Assembly (NCBI RefSeq): GCF_011039275.1
Contig: NZ_JAAKGB010000001.1
Location: 1,922,001 to 1,986,000, forward strand
DNA: 64,000 nucleotides
From: Streptococcus hyointestinalis
Lineage (GTDB): Bacteria; Bacillota; Bacilli; Lactobacillales; Streptococcaceae
Reading direction: 5' to 3'
In this document: one piece after another, positions 17,235 to 27,538 of the stretch
Position numbering within the stretch: position 1 is the first letter of the stretch
Layout: every line of letters begins with the position of its first letter
The notes under the pieces: generated by a model
Databases searched by the model: none
Seen by the model: only the letters and a program-made list of their open reading frames with translations
What the model was told of the DNA's origin: nothing
Made by a program: the position numbers and the translations under genes

Positions 17235-17369
17235 TGGGATAATTGCAACGAATCAAGGTGAAATCAACTACTCCATTTCTTTATTTTATAGATAGCTATC
17301 AAGTCCCTCTTGGGGCTTGATAGATTTGTAGTAGCTTGATGAACCGTTTTGATATTAGAAAGGATTGAC

Positions 17370-17600
17370 ATGATTTACAAAGTTTTTTATCAAGAGTCAA
17401 AAGACCGCAGCCCACGTCGTGAGCAAACAAAAGCCCTTTACTTGGACATTGATGCTTCAAGCGAACTTGAAGGACGTATCATCGCTCGCAAACGTATCGA
17501 AGAAAACACTTCTTACAACGTCGAGTTTATCGAATTATTGTCTGACAAACATTTAGAATACGAAAAAGAAACCGGCGTTTTTCAAATAACGGAGCTCTAA
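17370..17600 (+). CDS. rpoY: DNA-directed RNA polymerase epsilon subunit
   Basis: 76 residues from ATG 17370, preceded by AAAGGA; the longer frame begins with [23 protein letters not shown] is the signature start of RpoY (YkzG, DUF1447), the small Firmicutes-specific polymerase subunit. One base before the rnjA start region, the standard rpoY-rnjA pair. Confidence 0.93.
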   Translation: MIYKVFYQESKDRSPRREQTKALYLDIDASSELEGRIIARKRIEENTSYNVEFIELLSDKHLEYEKETGVFQITEL

Positions 17601-17601
17601 T

Positions 17602-19341
17602 ATGTCACAAATACATTTAAAACCAGAGGAGGTCGGAGTCTACGCCATTGGTGGTCTAGGGGAAATCGGTAAAAACACCTACGGCATTGAGTATCAAGAT
17701 GAGATTATCATCGTAGACGCTGGTATCAAATTCCCAGAAGATGACCTCCTTGGGATTGACTATGTCATCCCGGATTACTCATATATCGTTGAAAACCAAG
17801 ACCGTATCAAGGCTCTTGTCATCACGCACGGTCACGAGGATCACATCGGTGGTATTCCATTTTTACTCAAGCAAGCTAATATCCCTGTCTATGCTGGACC
17901 GCTAGCGCTAGCGCTTATCCGTGGTAAGCTAGAAGAGCATGGGCTTTTGCGTGACGCTAAGCTCTATGAAATCAACGCCAATACTGAGTTGACCTTTAAA
18001 AACTTGAGCGTTACTTTCTTTAGAACGACCCACTCTATCCCAGAGCCTTTGGGTATCGTGATTGACACGCCTCAAGGAAAAATCGTCTGTACAGGTGACT
18101 TCAAGTTTGACTTTACACCAGTTGGTGAGCCAGCTGATCTTCACAAAATGGCTGCGCTGGGCGAGGAAGGCGTCCTCTGTCTCCTATCAGACTCGACCAA
18201 CGCTGAGATTCCAACCTTTACCAATTCGGAAAAAGTCGTTGGACAGTCCATTATGAAAATCATCGAGGGCATCCACGGGCGTATCATCTTTGCCTCTTTT
18301 GCGTCAAACATCTTCCGCTTGCAGCAAGCCGCTGACGCTGCGGTCAAGACAGGACGTAAAATTGCTGTCTTTGGACGCTCTATGGAAAAGGCGATTGTCA
18401 ATGGTATTGAGCTTGGTTACATCAAAGTGCCAAAAGGGACTTTCATCGAGCCAAGTGAGCTTAAAAATTACCACGCCAGCGAAGTGATGATTATGTGTAC
18501 CGGTAGCCAAGGGGAGCCGATGGCAGCTCTTGCCCGTATCGCAAACGGCATGCACCGCCAAGTCTCACTACAGCCTGGGGACACGGTTATCTTCTCATCT
18601 AGCCCTATCCCAGGAAATACTACAAGTGTCAACAAACTTATCAACACCATCCAAGAAGCAGGTGTTGAGGTTATCCACGGTAAGATTAACAACATCCACA
18701 CCTCTGGACACGGTGGTCAGCAAGAGCAAAAACTCATGCTGCGCTTGATTAAGCCAAAATACTTCATGCCTGTTCACGGTGAGTACCGCATGCAAAAGAT
18801 TCATGCCAGCCTCGCTCAAGACGTCGGTGTGCCAAAGGATAATATCTTTATCATGGAAAATGGTGACGTGCTTGCCCTCACTAAAGATAGCGCACGCCGT
18901 GCTGGGCATTTCAACGCCCAAGACATCTATGTTGATGGTAATGGTATCGGTGATATCGGAGCTGCTGTCTTGCGTGATCGCCGTGATTTATCAGAAGATG
19001 GTGTCGTTTTAGCGGTTGCTACTGTCGACTTCAAGTCTAAGATGATTTTAGCAGGTCCTGACATTCTCAGCCGTGGTTTCATCTACATGCGTGAGTCTGG
19101 AAGCCTCATCAGAGAAAGCCAACGCATCCTCTTTAATGCCATTCGGATTGCTCTTAAAAATAAAGAAGCCAGCATCCAATCGGTCAACGGTGCCATTGTC
19201 AATGCTCTACGTCCCTTCCTTTACGAACGTACAGAGCGTGAGCCTATTATCATTCCTATGGTATTGACACCAGATAAACCACAACCACAAAAAAAGACCT
19301 CAAAACCACATAAAAAAGCAAATAAGAAAAAACAAAAATAG
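17602..19341 (+). CDS. rnjA: ribonuclease J1
   Basis: 579 residues. Metallo-beta-lactamase/beta-CASP RNase: the zinc motif HGHEDH is at 76-81, and further zinc ligands lie in [10 protein letters not shown] and GDFKFDFTP. beta-CASP region with [12 protein letters not shown] and the HTSGHG motif. A C-terminal domain follows, then a Lys-rich tail. RNase J1 acts as endonuclease and 5'-to-3' exonuclease in mRNA decay and 16S processing. Follows rpoY by one base; the terminator overlaps its stop. Confidence 0.95.
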   Translation: MSQIHLKPEEVGVYAIGGLGEIGKNTYGIEYQDEIIIVDAGIKFPEDDLLGIDYVIPDYSYIVENQDRIKALVITHGHEDHIGGIPFLLKQANIPVYAGPLALALIRGKLEEHGLLRDAKLYEINANTELTFKNLSVTFFRTTHSIPEPLGIVIDTPQGKIVCTGDFKFDFTPVGEPADLHKMAALGEEGVLCLLSDSTNAEIPTFTNSEKVVGQSIMKIIEGIHGRIIFASFASNIFRLQQAADAAVKTGRKIAVFGRSMEKAIVNGIELGYIKVPKGTFIEPSELKNYHASEVMIMCTGSQGEPMAALARIANGMHRQVSLQPGDTVIFSSSPIPGNTTSVNKLINTIQEAGVEVIHGKINNIHTSGHGGQQEQKLMLRLIKPKYFMPVHGEYRMQKIHASLAQDVGVPKDNIFIMENGDVLALTKDSARRAGHFNAQDIYVDGNGIGDIGAAVLRDRRDLSEDGVVLAVATVDFKSKMILAGPDILSRGFIYMRESGSLIRESQRILFNAIRIALKNKEASIQSVNGAIVNALRPFLYERTEREPIIIPMVLTPDKPQPQKKTSKPHKKANKKKQK

Positions 19342-19364
19342 CAAGAATTACTTGCTATTTTTTT
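19333..19364. terminator. bidirectional terminator between rnjA and the ABC ATPase gene
   Basis: AAAATAGCAAG/CTTGCTATTTT with a five-base loop and A- and T-runs on both sides; serves two convergent transcripts and overlaps the stop codons. Confidence 0.85.
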
Positions 19365-19996
19365 GAACCTAGATATAAAATCCTGTCACAAGCACTAGCA
19401 ATTTCCAAGTCATGCGTAACCAGTACAATGGTTTTTCCTTGTTCTTGCAAGGTCTTTAACAAAGACATAACCAAGTGTTTATTGTCCTCATCTAAAGAAC
19501 CTGTTGGCTCATCCGCTAAAATCAATTGACTCGGTTTAATCATAGCACGTGCAATAGCGACTCTCTGTTGTTCTCCTCCAGATAATGTCGCTACAAAATC
19601 TTTTTCTCGATTAGGTAATCCAACTTTATCAAGTGCTTGGGCAATTCTTTCTTGTTTTTGACTTTGAGATAACTTTTCGTATCTCAGAGCCAATTCCAAA
19701 TTTTTCTTTATAGTCGCATTATCCATCAAGGCAAAATTTTGAAAAAGATAACTAATATCATAGCGTATTATTTTTTGAGCACGCATGGTATTGGCTTTGA
19801 TATTTGTCATTTGCTTAAAAGTATAATTTCCCATATAGTCACTATCTATAAGCCCTAAAATATTAAGCAAACTTGTTTTTCCACAACCACTAGGTCCAAC
19901 TATTGCCAACATTTCTCCAGATGTAATAGTAAAAGATAGGTCATCAATAACTGTTCTTGTGCCATAACGCTTTGTTAAATGTTCAACTGTTATCAT
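19355..19996 (-). CDS. lactococcin-972-type bacteriocin ABC transporter, ATPase
   Basis: 213 residues, a single nucleotide-binding domain: Walker A GPSGCGKT at 34-41, signature LSGGEQQRVAIARAM, Walker B LILADEPTGSLDE and the H-loop VTHD. It overlaps the permease stop by four bases. With the large permease upstream it forms the export/immunity system that accompanies lactococcin-972-like peptides in streptococci and lactococci. A general MacB/LolD-type ATPase would look similar, so the function comes from context. Confidence 0.85.
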   Translation of the reverse strand: MITVEHLTKRYGTRTVIDDLSFTITSGEMLAIVGPSGCGKTSLLNILGLIDSDYMGNYTFKQMTNIKANTMRAQKIIRYDISYLFQNFALMDNATIKKNLELALRYEKLSQSQKQERIAQALDKVGLPNREKDFVATLSGGEQQRVAIARAMIKPSQLILADEPTGSLDEDNKHLVMSLLKTLQEQGKTIVLVTHDLEIASACDRILYLGSKK

Positions 19997-22050
19997 ATTA
20001 CACCTCTCTTTAGATTATCTGCTAACTGTTTTTTCTCACTGCGACTTATTAGTAAAATAAGGACAATAAAATCAAAAATACTATAAAGTCCAAATAATTC
20101 TACAACTGCAAAACTTGGCGACAGGAATAATAAAGCACAGATAGGAATACAATAACTCGTTATAAGTATTGTGATTAAAAGTTTGAACCTATCATAAAGT
20201 CGCCATCCCAATAAACGTGTTGTATTGAGATATTGGTGCTTGCACCGCAATAAAATAGTTGTTAGGAAATAGGAAACAACTAGGTTTAAAGCGACAAAAA
20301 TACTAGCTAAGCCCAAAAGATTTTTCAGACCATCTTCCAATGCTGAAATATTTGTCTGTGCAATACTTGATAGAGAAGACCACTTAATATCAGTCCCATC
20401 ATTTATAGATGTGACTATATGTTTAGCTTTAGCAATATTTTGACTGCTACTTGTAAACTTGATAGGACTGTTAAGACCAGTTGTTGACAAATAGGCTGCC
20501 TCTTCATACGCTAAATTATCAGTAACTAACAAGAAAATCGGATTGGTAACTTGTTGATTAGATAAATCATTAAAAGAAAAGACTTTCTTTTGCTGTGCAT
20601 AATAGTCTATCTTCACAGATACACTTGCTTTTTCCTGTTGCTCATAAGCTAACAAGGAAACTGCATATTGGCTCAATTGTTTTTTGATATTCTCTTCTTG
20701 TGATTTAAGACTTTCTGGGAGTAAAAAAACTCTTGTATCTGTTTTATCATTATCTACAGATAGGCCAATATGTTGTAAATAATTTTTATTAACAGACATG
20801 ATAGGAAGCTTTGACGAAGATAACTCATCATAGCGAATATAGTAAGCACCTACCTCTTTTTCTAGCGTCTTATAAAGTTCTGCAAAGTAACTGTTAAACA
20901 CTTCTTCGTTACTCATCATCGCATTATTCAACTGGTCGCTTAACTTATAAGCGTCTATCGTTACAAGGTTAGACGCATACTGATGCCAAACAGTATACTT
21001 ATCTCGTGCAGACTTTAGGTCTTTTAGGGTTGGGATAGCTATCAAACTAGAGAAAGCAACAACGCCAATCATAAACAGTTTAACAGCATAGCCAACATAT
21101 TCTCCAACTTTATAACCATTAAAACCACTTAACATAGCAGAGATTGTGATGGTTTGAATAAAGGAGAATACAAGTAAGGTCAGTAAAGCGAATAAAAGAA
21201 GCACTATAAATTGACTCCATATTAAGCCCATCATATAATATTGTGGCTTTGCTTTTAGAAAACTACAACAAAAGTCAATAACAAGGCTTGTTAGAATCAA
21301 GGTTAACACTTGTGGCTTAAGATAATCAATGAAGATACCAAGATTACTATAACCAAGTGTTTTCATAATCCCAATGGCTTTCATTTGCGTTAAAGGATAG
21401 ATAAAAATACCAAGTAAAAGAACAACACCTAAAATGACCAAAATGATGACGGTGATAATCACTTGTTGATTAACATAACCCACTTTTATAAAGGTTCTTT
21501 GTTCAGTCAACTCCTTAGTAGTCACTCCTAAAAAAGTTGAAATATCATTTAAAATATCTTCTTTAGAGTAGGATGACGTCGAAGTTATGGTGTAACTCCC
21601 ATTAGTAGAGTTGGCTTGATTCTTGAAATAAGATGACAATTGCTGAAGTCGAACTTTCTTGGCATCTAGAAAAACAGAAATAGTGCCTATGCGCCTTTTT
21701 AGTGGTTCATTGGTGTAAATGCCATCAGGATATTTATCAAAGTCAAGATGAGTTAGCCCAAAATTAGATACAGGAAAAGTCGCCTCATCAAAAACACCCG
21801 ATTTAATAACAGTATCCTCTTGACTATCTGTTTTGACAATTGACACATGATAACGTTTAGCTAATTGCTCAAAAAAAGTTAATAACTCTTCTTGAGATTT
21901 ACCACTATCTCGAATATAGAAAGACGTTGTATAAAGTGTTGATTCAATAGCATTAACACGTACCATCTCTTGCGTTTTGAAAAAGTTAGTCACTAAAAAA
22001 CTAAGGCAAGCCATAATGGTTGCTAAGATAAGAAGTAAGGCTTTCTTCAT
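19993..22050 (-). CDS. bacteriocin-associated integral membrane protein (immunity/export permease)
   Basis: 685 residues. One N-terminal membrane helix, an extracytoplasmic region, a first helix cluster (about residues 200-345), a second large outer region (about 350-575) and a final cluster of helices to the C-terminus. This layout and position match the seven-helix bacteriocin-associated permeases next to lactococcin-972 genes. GGAGGGGAGCG lies before the ATG. It probably moves or excludes the peptide across the membrane with the ATPase downstream. Function by family and context only. Confidence 0.82.
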   Translation of the reverse strand: MKKALLLILATIMACLSFLVTNFFKTQEMVRVNAIESTLYTTSFYIRDSGKSQEELLTFFEQLAKRYHVSIVKTDSQEDTVIKSGVFDEATFPVSNFGLTHLDFDKYPDGIYTNEPLKRRIGTISVFLDAKKVRLQQLSSYFKNQANSTNGSYTITSTSSYSKEDILNDISTFLGVTTKELTEQRTFIKVGYVNQQVIITVIILVILGVVLLLGIFIYPLTQMKAIGIMKTLGYSNLGIFIDYLKPQVLTLILTSLVIDFCCSFLKAKPQYYMMGLIWSQFIVLLLFALLTLLVFSFIQTITISAMLSGFNGYKVGEYVGYAVKLFMIGVVAFSSLIAIPTLKDLKSARDKYTVWHQYASNLVTIDAYKLSDQLNNAMMSNEEVFNSYFAELYKTLEKEVGAYYIRYDELSSSKLPIMSVNKNYLQHIGLSVDNDKTDTRVFLLPESLKSQEENIKKQLSQYAVSLLAYEQQEKASVSVKIDYYAQQKKVFSFNDLSNQQVTNPIFLLVTDNLAYEEAAYLSTTGLNSPIKFTSSSQNIAKAKHIVTSINDGTDIKWSSLSSIAQTNISALEDGLKNLLGLASIFVALNLVVSYFLTTILLRCKHQYLNTTRLLGWRLYDRFKLLITILITSYCIPICALLFLSPSFAVVELFGLYSIFDFIVLILLISRSEKKQLADNLKRGVI

Positions 22051-22074
22051 CGCTCCCCTCCTTAGATAGTCTAA

Positions 22075-22132
22075 AAAGTCACCTCACTATTAACACTCAC
22101 TTTTAAATCCCTGTGTTAATGGAGGTGACTTT
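22075..22132 (-). promoter_or_regulatory. strong hairpin between bacteriocin remnant and permease gene
   Basis: Two stacked stems: AAAGTCACCTC with GAGGTGACTTT (22075-22085 with 22122-22132) and ATTAACAC with GTGTTAAT (22089-22096 with 22113-22120), then TTTTTAG on the minus strand. Probably a partial terminator that lets a fraction of transcripts reach the transporter genes. Confidence 0.7.
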
Positions 22133-22158
22133 GCTTTTAACCTATCTGATTATTGATT

Positions 22159-22356
22159 TTAAAATCCATAAAAGTATTCCAAGCCTGTTGGTGGGATTTT
22201 ACTAAGTGAAGAGCGTGCCCAGTTGCCAGCAGCTGCACGTTGACTATTGATATAACCTGATTGACTGTTACGAACACTCGCCTTATGTGAACGGCTAGGA
22301 TGATGGTAGTCTGAAAAACCAAAGGTTCCATTCCAACCAACACCATAATAAACATC
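22159..22356 (-). pseudogene. lactococcin-972-family bacteriocin gene, leader missing
   Basis: Minus-strand frame ending TAA 22159-22161. It encodes about 65 residues that read as a whole mature lactococcin-972-type peptide: YYGVGWNGTFGFSDYHHPSRSHKASV in the first half and AAAGNWARSSL and the C-terminal EYFYGF. No start codon precedes it: upstream in frame come only two Lys codons and then TAA at 22363-22365. The export leader of about 25-30 residues is missing, although a promoter and an AGGAGG site (22426-22431) remain 70 bases upstream. The longer overlapping frame in this place is an artefact. Confidence 0.8.
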
Positions 22357-22443
22357 CTTTTTTTAAAATATTATACATCAAAGAAAATAAAAATATTTAA
22401 ACATCAACAGTGAATTTTGGAAAAACCTCCTCTTAACACCTTC

Positions 22444-22471
22444 ATTATATCATGAAAACGCTTTTTGTAAA
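22444..22471 (-). promoter_or_regulatory. bacteriocin-locus promoter with overlapping cre-like site
   Basis: Minus-strand TTTACA (22466-22471), 16-base spacer, TATAAT (22444-22449). The plus-strand sequence ATGAAAACGCTTTTT (22452-22466) fills the spacer and fits the cre consensus with one mismatch, so CcpA repression is likely. Confidence 0.75.
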
Positions 22472-22492
22472 GTTTTTTTAAGAAATAATATC

Positions 22493-22523
22493 AAAAAAAG
22501 ATTGAAGCCTTTGATTCAATCTT
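22493..22523 (-). terminator. terminator after glnA
   Basis: AAGATTGAA/TTCAATCTT (22498-22506 with 22515-22523), eight-base loop, seven T following on the minus strand. Confidence 0.85.
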
Positions 22524-22530
22524 TTGTATT

Positions 22531-23877
22531 TTAATACAAGTCTAAATAGTTATCGATTTCCCATTGTGAGACAAAGGCAGCGTAGCTTGCCCACTCGATA
22601 CGTTTTGCTTCAAGGAAGTTGGTTGTGATGTGGTTACCAAGTGCAGCTTTAACCACTTCGTCTTCCTCAAGAGCTTTAAGAGCGTTGTGAAGTGTTGATG
22701 GGAGGTCTACGACACCAGCAGCTTTACGCTCAGCAGGTGACATCACGTAGATGTTAGACTCAACTGGAGCTGGCGCTTCAATTTTATTTTTAATACCATC
22801 TAGTCCAGCTTCAAGCAAAACAGCAAGCGCTAGGTATGGGTTAGCTGTTGGGTCAACTGAGCGCAACTCAAGACGTGTTCCCATGCCACGAGAAGCAGGT
22901 ACTCGGATAAGTGGTGAACGGTTACGTCCTGCCCATGCGATGTAAACAGGGGCTTCATAGCCAGGAACCAAACGTTTGTAAGAGTTAACCGTTGGGTTCA
23001 TGATAGCTGTAAAGCTGTAAGCATGCGCCATCAAACCACCCAAGAAAGCGTAAGCTGTCTCAGACAATTGCATACCACGAGGATCCTCAGGATCGTAAAA
23101 AGCATTGTTGCCTTCTTGGTCAAAGAGAGACATGTTACAGTGCATACCTGAACCGTTGATACCAAATTTTGGTTTTGCCATAAAGGTTGCATACAAACCG
23201 TGTTTACGAGCGATAGTCTTAACAACCAGCTTAAAGATTTGGATATTGTCACAAGCCTTCAAAACATCAGCATACTTAAAGTCAATCTCGTGTTGACCGA
23301 CAGCCACTTCGTGGTGACTTGCTTCCACTTCAAAGCCCATTTCTGTCAAGACATTAACAATCTCACGACGTGTGTTGTCCGCAAGGTCAGTTGGTGCCAA
23401 GTCAAAGTAACCACCTCTGTCGTTCACTTCAAGCGTTGGTTCACCTTTTTCATCCAATTTAAAGAGGAAAAACTCTGGCTCTGGACCAAGGTTAAAGGAT
23501 TTGAAACCAACTTCTTCCATGTGTTTAAGGGCACGTTTGAGGTTTCCACGAGGGTCTCCTGCAAATGGCTCACCCTCTGCTGTGTAAATATCACAAATCA
23601 AGCCTGCCACAGCACCATTTTCACCACCCCAAGGAAAGACTGTCCATGTGTCCAAGTCAGGGTAGAGGTACATGTCAGATTCGTTGATACGAACGAACCC
23701 TTCGATAGAAGAGCCATCAAACATAGCTTTGTTTGACAAGACCTTATCTAGTTGCTCTTGTGTTGCTGGAATTTCAACATTTTTAAGTGTTCCTGCAATA
23801 TCTGAAAACATCAAACGCAAAAAGGTTACGTTTTTTTCTTTTACTTCACGACGAATGTCTGCTGCTGTGATTGCCAT
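22531..23877 (-). CDS. glnA: glutamine synthetase type I
   Basis: 448 residues, GSI-alpha size. N-terminal [21 protein letters not shown], the active-site regions [16 protein letters not shown] and [39 protein letters not shown] and the C-terminal [11 protein letters not shown]. Makes glutamine from glutamate, ammonia and ATP. Second gene of glnRA, 30 bases after glnR; in Firmicutes its feedback-inhibited form also controls GlnR. Confidence 0.96.
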   Translation of the reverse strand: MAITAADIRREVKEKNVTFLRLMFSDIAGTLKNVEIPATQEQLDKVLSNKAMFDGSSIEGFVRINESDMYLYPDLDTWTVFPWGGENGAVAGLICDIYTAEGEPFAGDPRGNLKRALKHMEEVGFKSFNLGPEPEFFLFKLDEKGEPTLEVNDRGGYFDLAPTDLADNTRREIVNVLTEMGFEVEASHHEVAVGQHEIDFKYADVLKACDNIQIFKLVVKTIARKHGLYATFMAKPKFGINGSGMHCNMSLFDQEGNNAFYDPEDPRGMQLSETAYAFLGGLMAHAYSFTAIMNPTVNSYKRLVPGYEAPVYIAWAGRNRSPLIRVPASRGMGTRLELRSVDPTANPYLALAVLLEAGLDGIKNKIEAPAPVESNIYVMSPAERKAAGVVDLPSTLHNALKALEEDEVVKAALGNHITTNFLEAKRIEWASYAAFVSQWEIDNYLDLY

Positions 23878-23907
23878 CTTCTCTCCTTAGATTTACTGCA
23901 CTAACGC

Positions 23908-24279
23908 CTAAAAGCGGCCTTTACCAATGGTTTGTGAAGGAGTCGCAAAGCGACCTTGATTTTGGAGTTCATCACGTAAGATACGTCTGACGTCCTCGTC
24001 TGTCAGAGCCTGTTGCTTTTGCAAATTGCGATCCTTGCGGTCAGCATACTCCCGCTTGATTGCTGCAATATTAAGCCCCTCATCCAGAAAGTCTTTGATC
24101 TCTAGCAGACGATCCATGTCATTTAATGAGAACATGCGGCGATTTCCAGACGTTCTCTCTGGGGAAATCAAACCCTGATCCTCATAGTAACGAATCTGCC
24201 TAGCCGATAAATCTGTTAACTTCATGACAGCACCAATGGAGAAAACTGCCATACTACGACGTAATTCCTTACCTTTCAT
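23908..24279 (-). CDS. glnR: nitrogen regulator GlnR, MerR family
   Basis: 123 residues. MerR-type winged helix: GAVMKLTDLSARQIRYYEDQGLISPERT (family signature, residues about 17-44) and NRRMFSLNDMDRLLEIKDFLDEGLN. Represses glnRA and other nitrogen genes when glutamine is plentiful. A canonical promoter and one perfect GlnR box lie upstream (24302-24354). Confidence 0.94.
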   Translation of the reverse strand: MKGKELRRSMAVFSIGAVMKLTDLSARQIRYYEDQGLISPERTSGNRRMFSLNDMDRLLEIKDFLDEGLNIAAIKREYADRKDRNLQKQQALTDEDVRRILRDELQNQGRFATPSQTIGKGRF

Positions 24280-24301
24280 GATGTCCTCCTTTCACTACTT
24301 C

Positions 24302-24354
24302 ATTATAAAACCTTTATGGCATTCTGTCAAGACTTTATGTTATATTTTATAACA
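24302..24354 (-). promoter_or_regulatory. glnRA promoter with GlnR box
   Basis: TTGACA (24325-24330), 17-base spacer, TATAAT (24302-24307): a full consensus promoter. Just upstream, TGTTATATTTTATAACA (24338-24354) fits the GlnR box TGTNA-N7-TNACA exactly. It abuts the stop of the next gene, so autoregulation is evident. Confidence 0.9.
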
Positions 24355-24885
24355 TCATTTTTCTTTGGTTTTCTTTTTGAGAAATCGCTGGCGCAACCAG
24401 TCCACATCGGTATTGACCAAAGTAGCAATAAAAACCCCACAGAAGGTCTCAAAGACCCTCGCAAAAACGTATAAAATGGTATTCCCCGTTGGAATAGAAA
24501 GTGTGATGATGAGTAGAGCAGCTACTGCTCCGATGACACCAGATTTATTGTCAATAGCGACATTGATCATGATACAGAGCATGGTTAGTATCGGGACAAA
24601 AAAGAGCGTCACCCAGAAAGCTTCGTGAAACCAAATCTTGAGGAGAAAAAAGATTAAAGCCAAAAGACCACCAATGCTATTGCCAACGATACGGGACACT
24701 CCAAAGTGAATGCTCTTATCAAAATCCTCACGCAAGCTAAAAACAGCCGTCAGAGCACCAATTTGCAAGCCCTCCCAATCAAAGAGATGAAAGACCAACA
24801 GAACAATAAAAACAGCAAGTCCAGTCTTGACCGTCCGCATGCCTAGATGAAACTTATCAGGAGAAAACTTGTATTTTTTTAACAT
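24355..24885 (-). CDS. FUSC/aromatic-acid-exporter-type membrane protein
   Basis: 176 residues with about five membrane helices and the pattern FSLREDFDKSIHFGVSRIVGNSIGGLLALIFF (residues about 49-80 in part), which fits the DUF939/FUSC N-terminal membrane domain. It lacks the cytoplasmic extension of larger family members. Substrate unknown. Its stop lies beside the GlnR box. Confidence 0.7.
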   Translation of the reverse strand: MLKKYKFSPDKFHLGMRTVKTGLAVFIVLLVFHLFDWEGLQIGALTAVFSLREDFDKSIHFGVSRIVGNSIGGLLALIFFLLKIWFHEAFWVTLFFVPILTMLCIMINVAIDNKSGVIGAVAALLIITLSIPTGNTILYVFARVFETFCGVFIATLVNTDVDWLRQRFLKKKTKEK

Positions 24886-24961
24886 AAATAATCCTAACCT
24901 TTTTGATTAGTTCTATTCTAACATAACTTGACCAAAACAAAAAGGCTATTTCCCACAAGAA

Positions 24962-24987
24962 AAAGAGTTGCATAAGCAACTCTTTTA
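24962..24987 (-). terminator. terminator after pgk
   Basis: AAAAGAGTTGC/GCAACTCTTTT with a four-base loop, with A-rich sequence on the left and T-run; can act both ways. Confidence 0.85.
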
Positions 24988-24994
24988 ACTTATC

Positions 24995-26191
24995 TTATTT
25001 GTCTGTAAGGGCAGCAAGACCTGGAAGTTCTTTACCTTCAAGGAGTTCCATAGAAGCACCACCACCAGTAGAGATCCATGAGAACTTATCTGCACGACCA
25101 AGGTTGATAGCAGCTGCAGCTGAATCACCACCACCGATGATTGATTTTACGCCTGGTTGTTTAACGATAGCGTCCATCACACCGATAGTACCAGCTTGGA
25201 AATCAGGGTTTTCAAAGACACCCATAGGACCATTCCAAACAACTGTTTTAGCACCAGTCAATTCTTGGTCAAATTTAGCGATTGATTTTGGACCGATATC
25301 AAGACCAAGGAAACCTGGGTCAACAGCTTCGCCTTCAGTATCTTTCACTTCAGTGTAGTCTGCAAAAGCGTTTGCTTCTTTAGAGTCTACTGGCAAGATC
25401 AATTTACCGTTTGCTTTTTCAAGAAGAGACTTAGCCACATCAAGTTTGTCTTCTTCAACAAGAGAGTTACCAATTTCGATACCTTGTGCTTTGAAGAAAG
25501 TATAAGTCATACCACCACCGATAAGGACTTTATCAGCTTTTTCAAGCAAGTTTTCGATAACACCGATCTTGTCTGAAACTTTTGAACCACCAAGGATCGC
25601 AATAAATGGACGAACTGGGTTTTCAACAGCTTCTTTGATGTATGCAATTTCGTTTTCAAGAAGGAAACCAGCTACTGCTTTATCAACGTTAGCTGAGATA
25701 CCTACGTTTGAAGCGTGTGCACGGTGAGCTGTACCAAATGCGTCGTTAACAAAGATACCATCACCAAGGCTTGCCCAGTATTTACCAAGTTCTGGGTCGT
25801 TCTTAGATTCTTTCTTGCCATCAACATCTTCAAAACGAGTGTTTTCAACAAGAAGAACATCGCCATCTTTCATGTCAGCGATAGCAGCTTCTAATTTTTC
25901 ACCACGTGTAACACCTGGGAAGATAACTTCTTGACCAAGTTTTTCTGACAAGTCAGCAGCTACAGGTGCCAAAGATTTACCTGCTTTGTCTGCTTCTTCT
26001 TTAACACGTCCAAGGTGTGAGAAAAGAATAGCACGTCCACCATGCTCAACAATGTATTTGATTGTTGGAAGAGCAGCTGTGATACGGTTATCGTTAGTAA
26101 TAACGCCATCTTTCAAAGGAACGTTAAAGTCAACACGAACGAGGACTTTCTTACCTTTCAAATCCACGTCTTTAACAGTTAATTTAGCCAT
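24995..26191 (-). CDS. pgk: phosphoglycerate kinase
   Basis: 398 residues, the usual size. [14 protein letters not shown] near the start, [23 protein letters not shown], and the ATP-binding end GGGDSAAA and [13 protein letters not shown]. Makes ATP from 1,3-bisphosphoglycerate in glycolysis. Its own promoter lies in the gap to gap. Confidence 0.97.
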   Translation of the reverse strand: MAKLTVKDVDLKGKKVLVRVDFNVPLKDGVITNDNRITAALPTIKYIVEHGGRAILFSHLGRVKEEADKAGKSLAPVAADLSEKLGQEVIFPGVTRGEKLEAAIADMKDGDVLLVENTRFEDVDGKKESKNDPELGKYWASLGDGIFVNDAFGTAHRAHASNVGISANVDKAVAGFLLENEIAYIKEAVENPVRPFIAILGGSKVSDKIGVIENLLEKADKVLIGGGMTYTFFKAQGIEIGNSLVEEDKLDVAKSLLEKANGKLILPVDSKEANAFADYTEVKDTEGEAVDPGFLGLDIGPKSIAKFDQELTGAKTVVWNGPMGVFENPDFQAGTIGVMDAIVKQPGVKSIIGGGDSAAAAINLGRADKFSWISTGGGASMELLEGKELPGLAALTDK

Positions 26192-26226
26192 TAGTAAAGA
26201 CTCCTTATAATTTTTTCTACCGTTTT

Positions 26227-26256
26227 ATTATACCATATTTTTCACAAAGTTTCTAA
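26227..26256 (-). promoter_or_regulatory. pgk promoter
   Basis: TATAAT on the minus strand (26227-26232) with TGG in front, an extended -10, and TTAGAA 18 bases upstream as a weak -35. Confidence 0.7.
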
Positions 26257-26271
26257 AAAGAATATAGAATA

Positions 26272-26298
26272 AAAAAAGAAACCAGAGAAAATCTCTGG
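26272..26298 (-). terminator. terminator after gap
   Basis: CCAGAGA/TCTCTGG (26282-26288 with 26292-26298) with a three-base loop, T-run following on the minus strand. Confidence 0.8.
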
Positions 26299-26317
26299 CT
26301 TCTGCTACTAGCAAAAA

Positions 26318-27328
26318 TTATTTAGCGATTTTTGCGAAGTATTCAAGTGTACGAACAAGTTGTGAAGTGTATGACATTTCGTTGTCGTACCATGAAACAA
26401 CTTTAACCAATTGGTGTCCGTCAACAGTTTGAACTTTAGTTTGAGTAGCGTCAAACAATGAACCGTATGAAATACCAACGATATCAGAAGATACGATTTG
26501 GTCTTCGTTGTAACCGTAAGATTCGTTTGAAGCTGCTTTCATAGCTGCGTTCACTTCTTCAGCAGTAACTTCTTTGTCAAGAACTGCTACCAATTCAGTA
26601 ACTGATCCAGATGGAACAGGAACACGTTGTGCAGCACCGTCAAGTTTACCGTTCAATTCTGGGATAACAAGACCGATAGCTTTAGCAGCACCTGTTGAGT
26701 TAGGTACGATGTTTTCTGCAGCAGCACGTGCACGACGAAGGTCACCACCACGGTGTGGACCGTCAAGAGTCATTTGGTCACCAGTGTAAGCGTGGATAGT
26801 AGTCATCAAACCTTGTTTGATACCAAATGCATCGTTCAAAGCTTTAGCCATTGGTGCAAGACAGTTTGTAGTACATGAAGCACCTGAGATTACTGTTTCA
26901 GTACCATCAAGGATGTCGTGGTTAGTGTTGAAAACGATAGTTTTAACATCGTTACCACCTGGCGCTGTAATAACAACTTTTTTAGCACCGTTTGCGTGCA
27001 AGTGTTTTTCAGCTTTTTCTTTAGAAGCAAAGAAACCTGTAGCTTCAAGAACGATTTCTACACCGTCAGTTGCCCAGTCGATTTGTTCTGGATCACGTTC
27101 AGCAGAAACTTTAACGAATTTACCGTTAACTTCGAATCCACCTTCTTTAACTTCAACAGTACCGTCGAAACGACCTTGAGTTGTATCGTATTTCAACAAG
27201 TGTGCAAGCATTGCTGGATCTGTAAGGTCGTTGATACGAGTTACTTCAACACCTTCAACGTTTTGGATACGACGGAAAGCAAGACGACCGATACGACCGA
27301 AACCGTTAATACCAACTTTAACTACCAT
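26318..27328 (-). CDS. gap: glyceraldehyde-3-phosphate dehydrogenase
   Basis: 336 residues from ATG 27326-27328, which has AAGGAGG upstream; nine residues of the longer frame are leader. NAD-binding [15 protein letters not shown] at the N-terminus and the active-site Cys in [12 protein letters not shown] near residue 152. Glycolytic enzyme, also found on the surface of streptococci (Plr/SDH), though no signal is present. Codon use is highly biased, as expected for a highly expressed gene. Confidence 0.97.
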   Translation of the reverse strand: MVVKVGINGFGRIGRLAFRRIQNVEGVEVTRINDLTDPAMLAHLLKYDTTQGRFDGTVEVKEGGFEVNGKFVKVSAERDPEQIDWATDGVEIVLEATGFFASKEKAEKHLHANGAKKVVITAPGGNDVKTIVFNTNHDILDGTETVISGASCTTNCLAPMAKALNDAFGIKQGLMTTIHAYTGDQMTLDGPHRGGDLRRARAAAENIVPNSTGAAKAIGLVIPELNGKLDGAAQRVPVPSGSVTELVAVLDKEVTAEEVNAAMKAASNESYGYNEDQIVSSDIVGISYGSLFDATQTKVQTVDGHQLVKVVSWYDNEMSYTSQLVRTLEYFAKIAK

Positions 27329-27442
27329 TAGTGATTTCCTCCTTATGAAAATCAATTAAATAATATTTTTAAGAGAGATGAACTCTCAGACAATGTGAAA
27401 AGATTAACTTGACTGGTTATGCAAGTCCTTTCAACAATTCAT

Positions 27443-27471
27443 ATTATATACTTATTTCGCTGAAATTGCAA
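27443..27471 (-). promoter_or_regulatory. gap promoter
   Basis: TTGCAA (27466-27471), 17-base spacer, TATAAT (27443-27448) on the minus strand. The leader is about 110 bases with a small AGAG/CTCT hairpin. Confidence 0.8.
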
Positions 27472-27538
27472 TCTTTTTGCTGATATAAGTGAAAAAAGTA
27501 AGTCTTGCTATTTTTGATTTGAAATTTATGAGATAAAA

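Noticed and set aside
17297..17323. A terminator before rpoY
   Set aside because: The hairpin has no T-run; it may be a leader structure but there is no evidence of termination.
22137..22355. A 72-codon minus-strand frame over the bacteriocin remnant
   Set aside because: Its residues match nothing, while the shifted frame gives a full mature lactococcin-972-type sequence to a natural stop.
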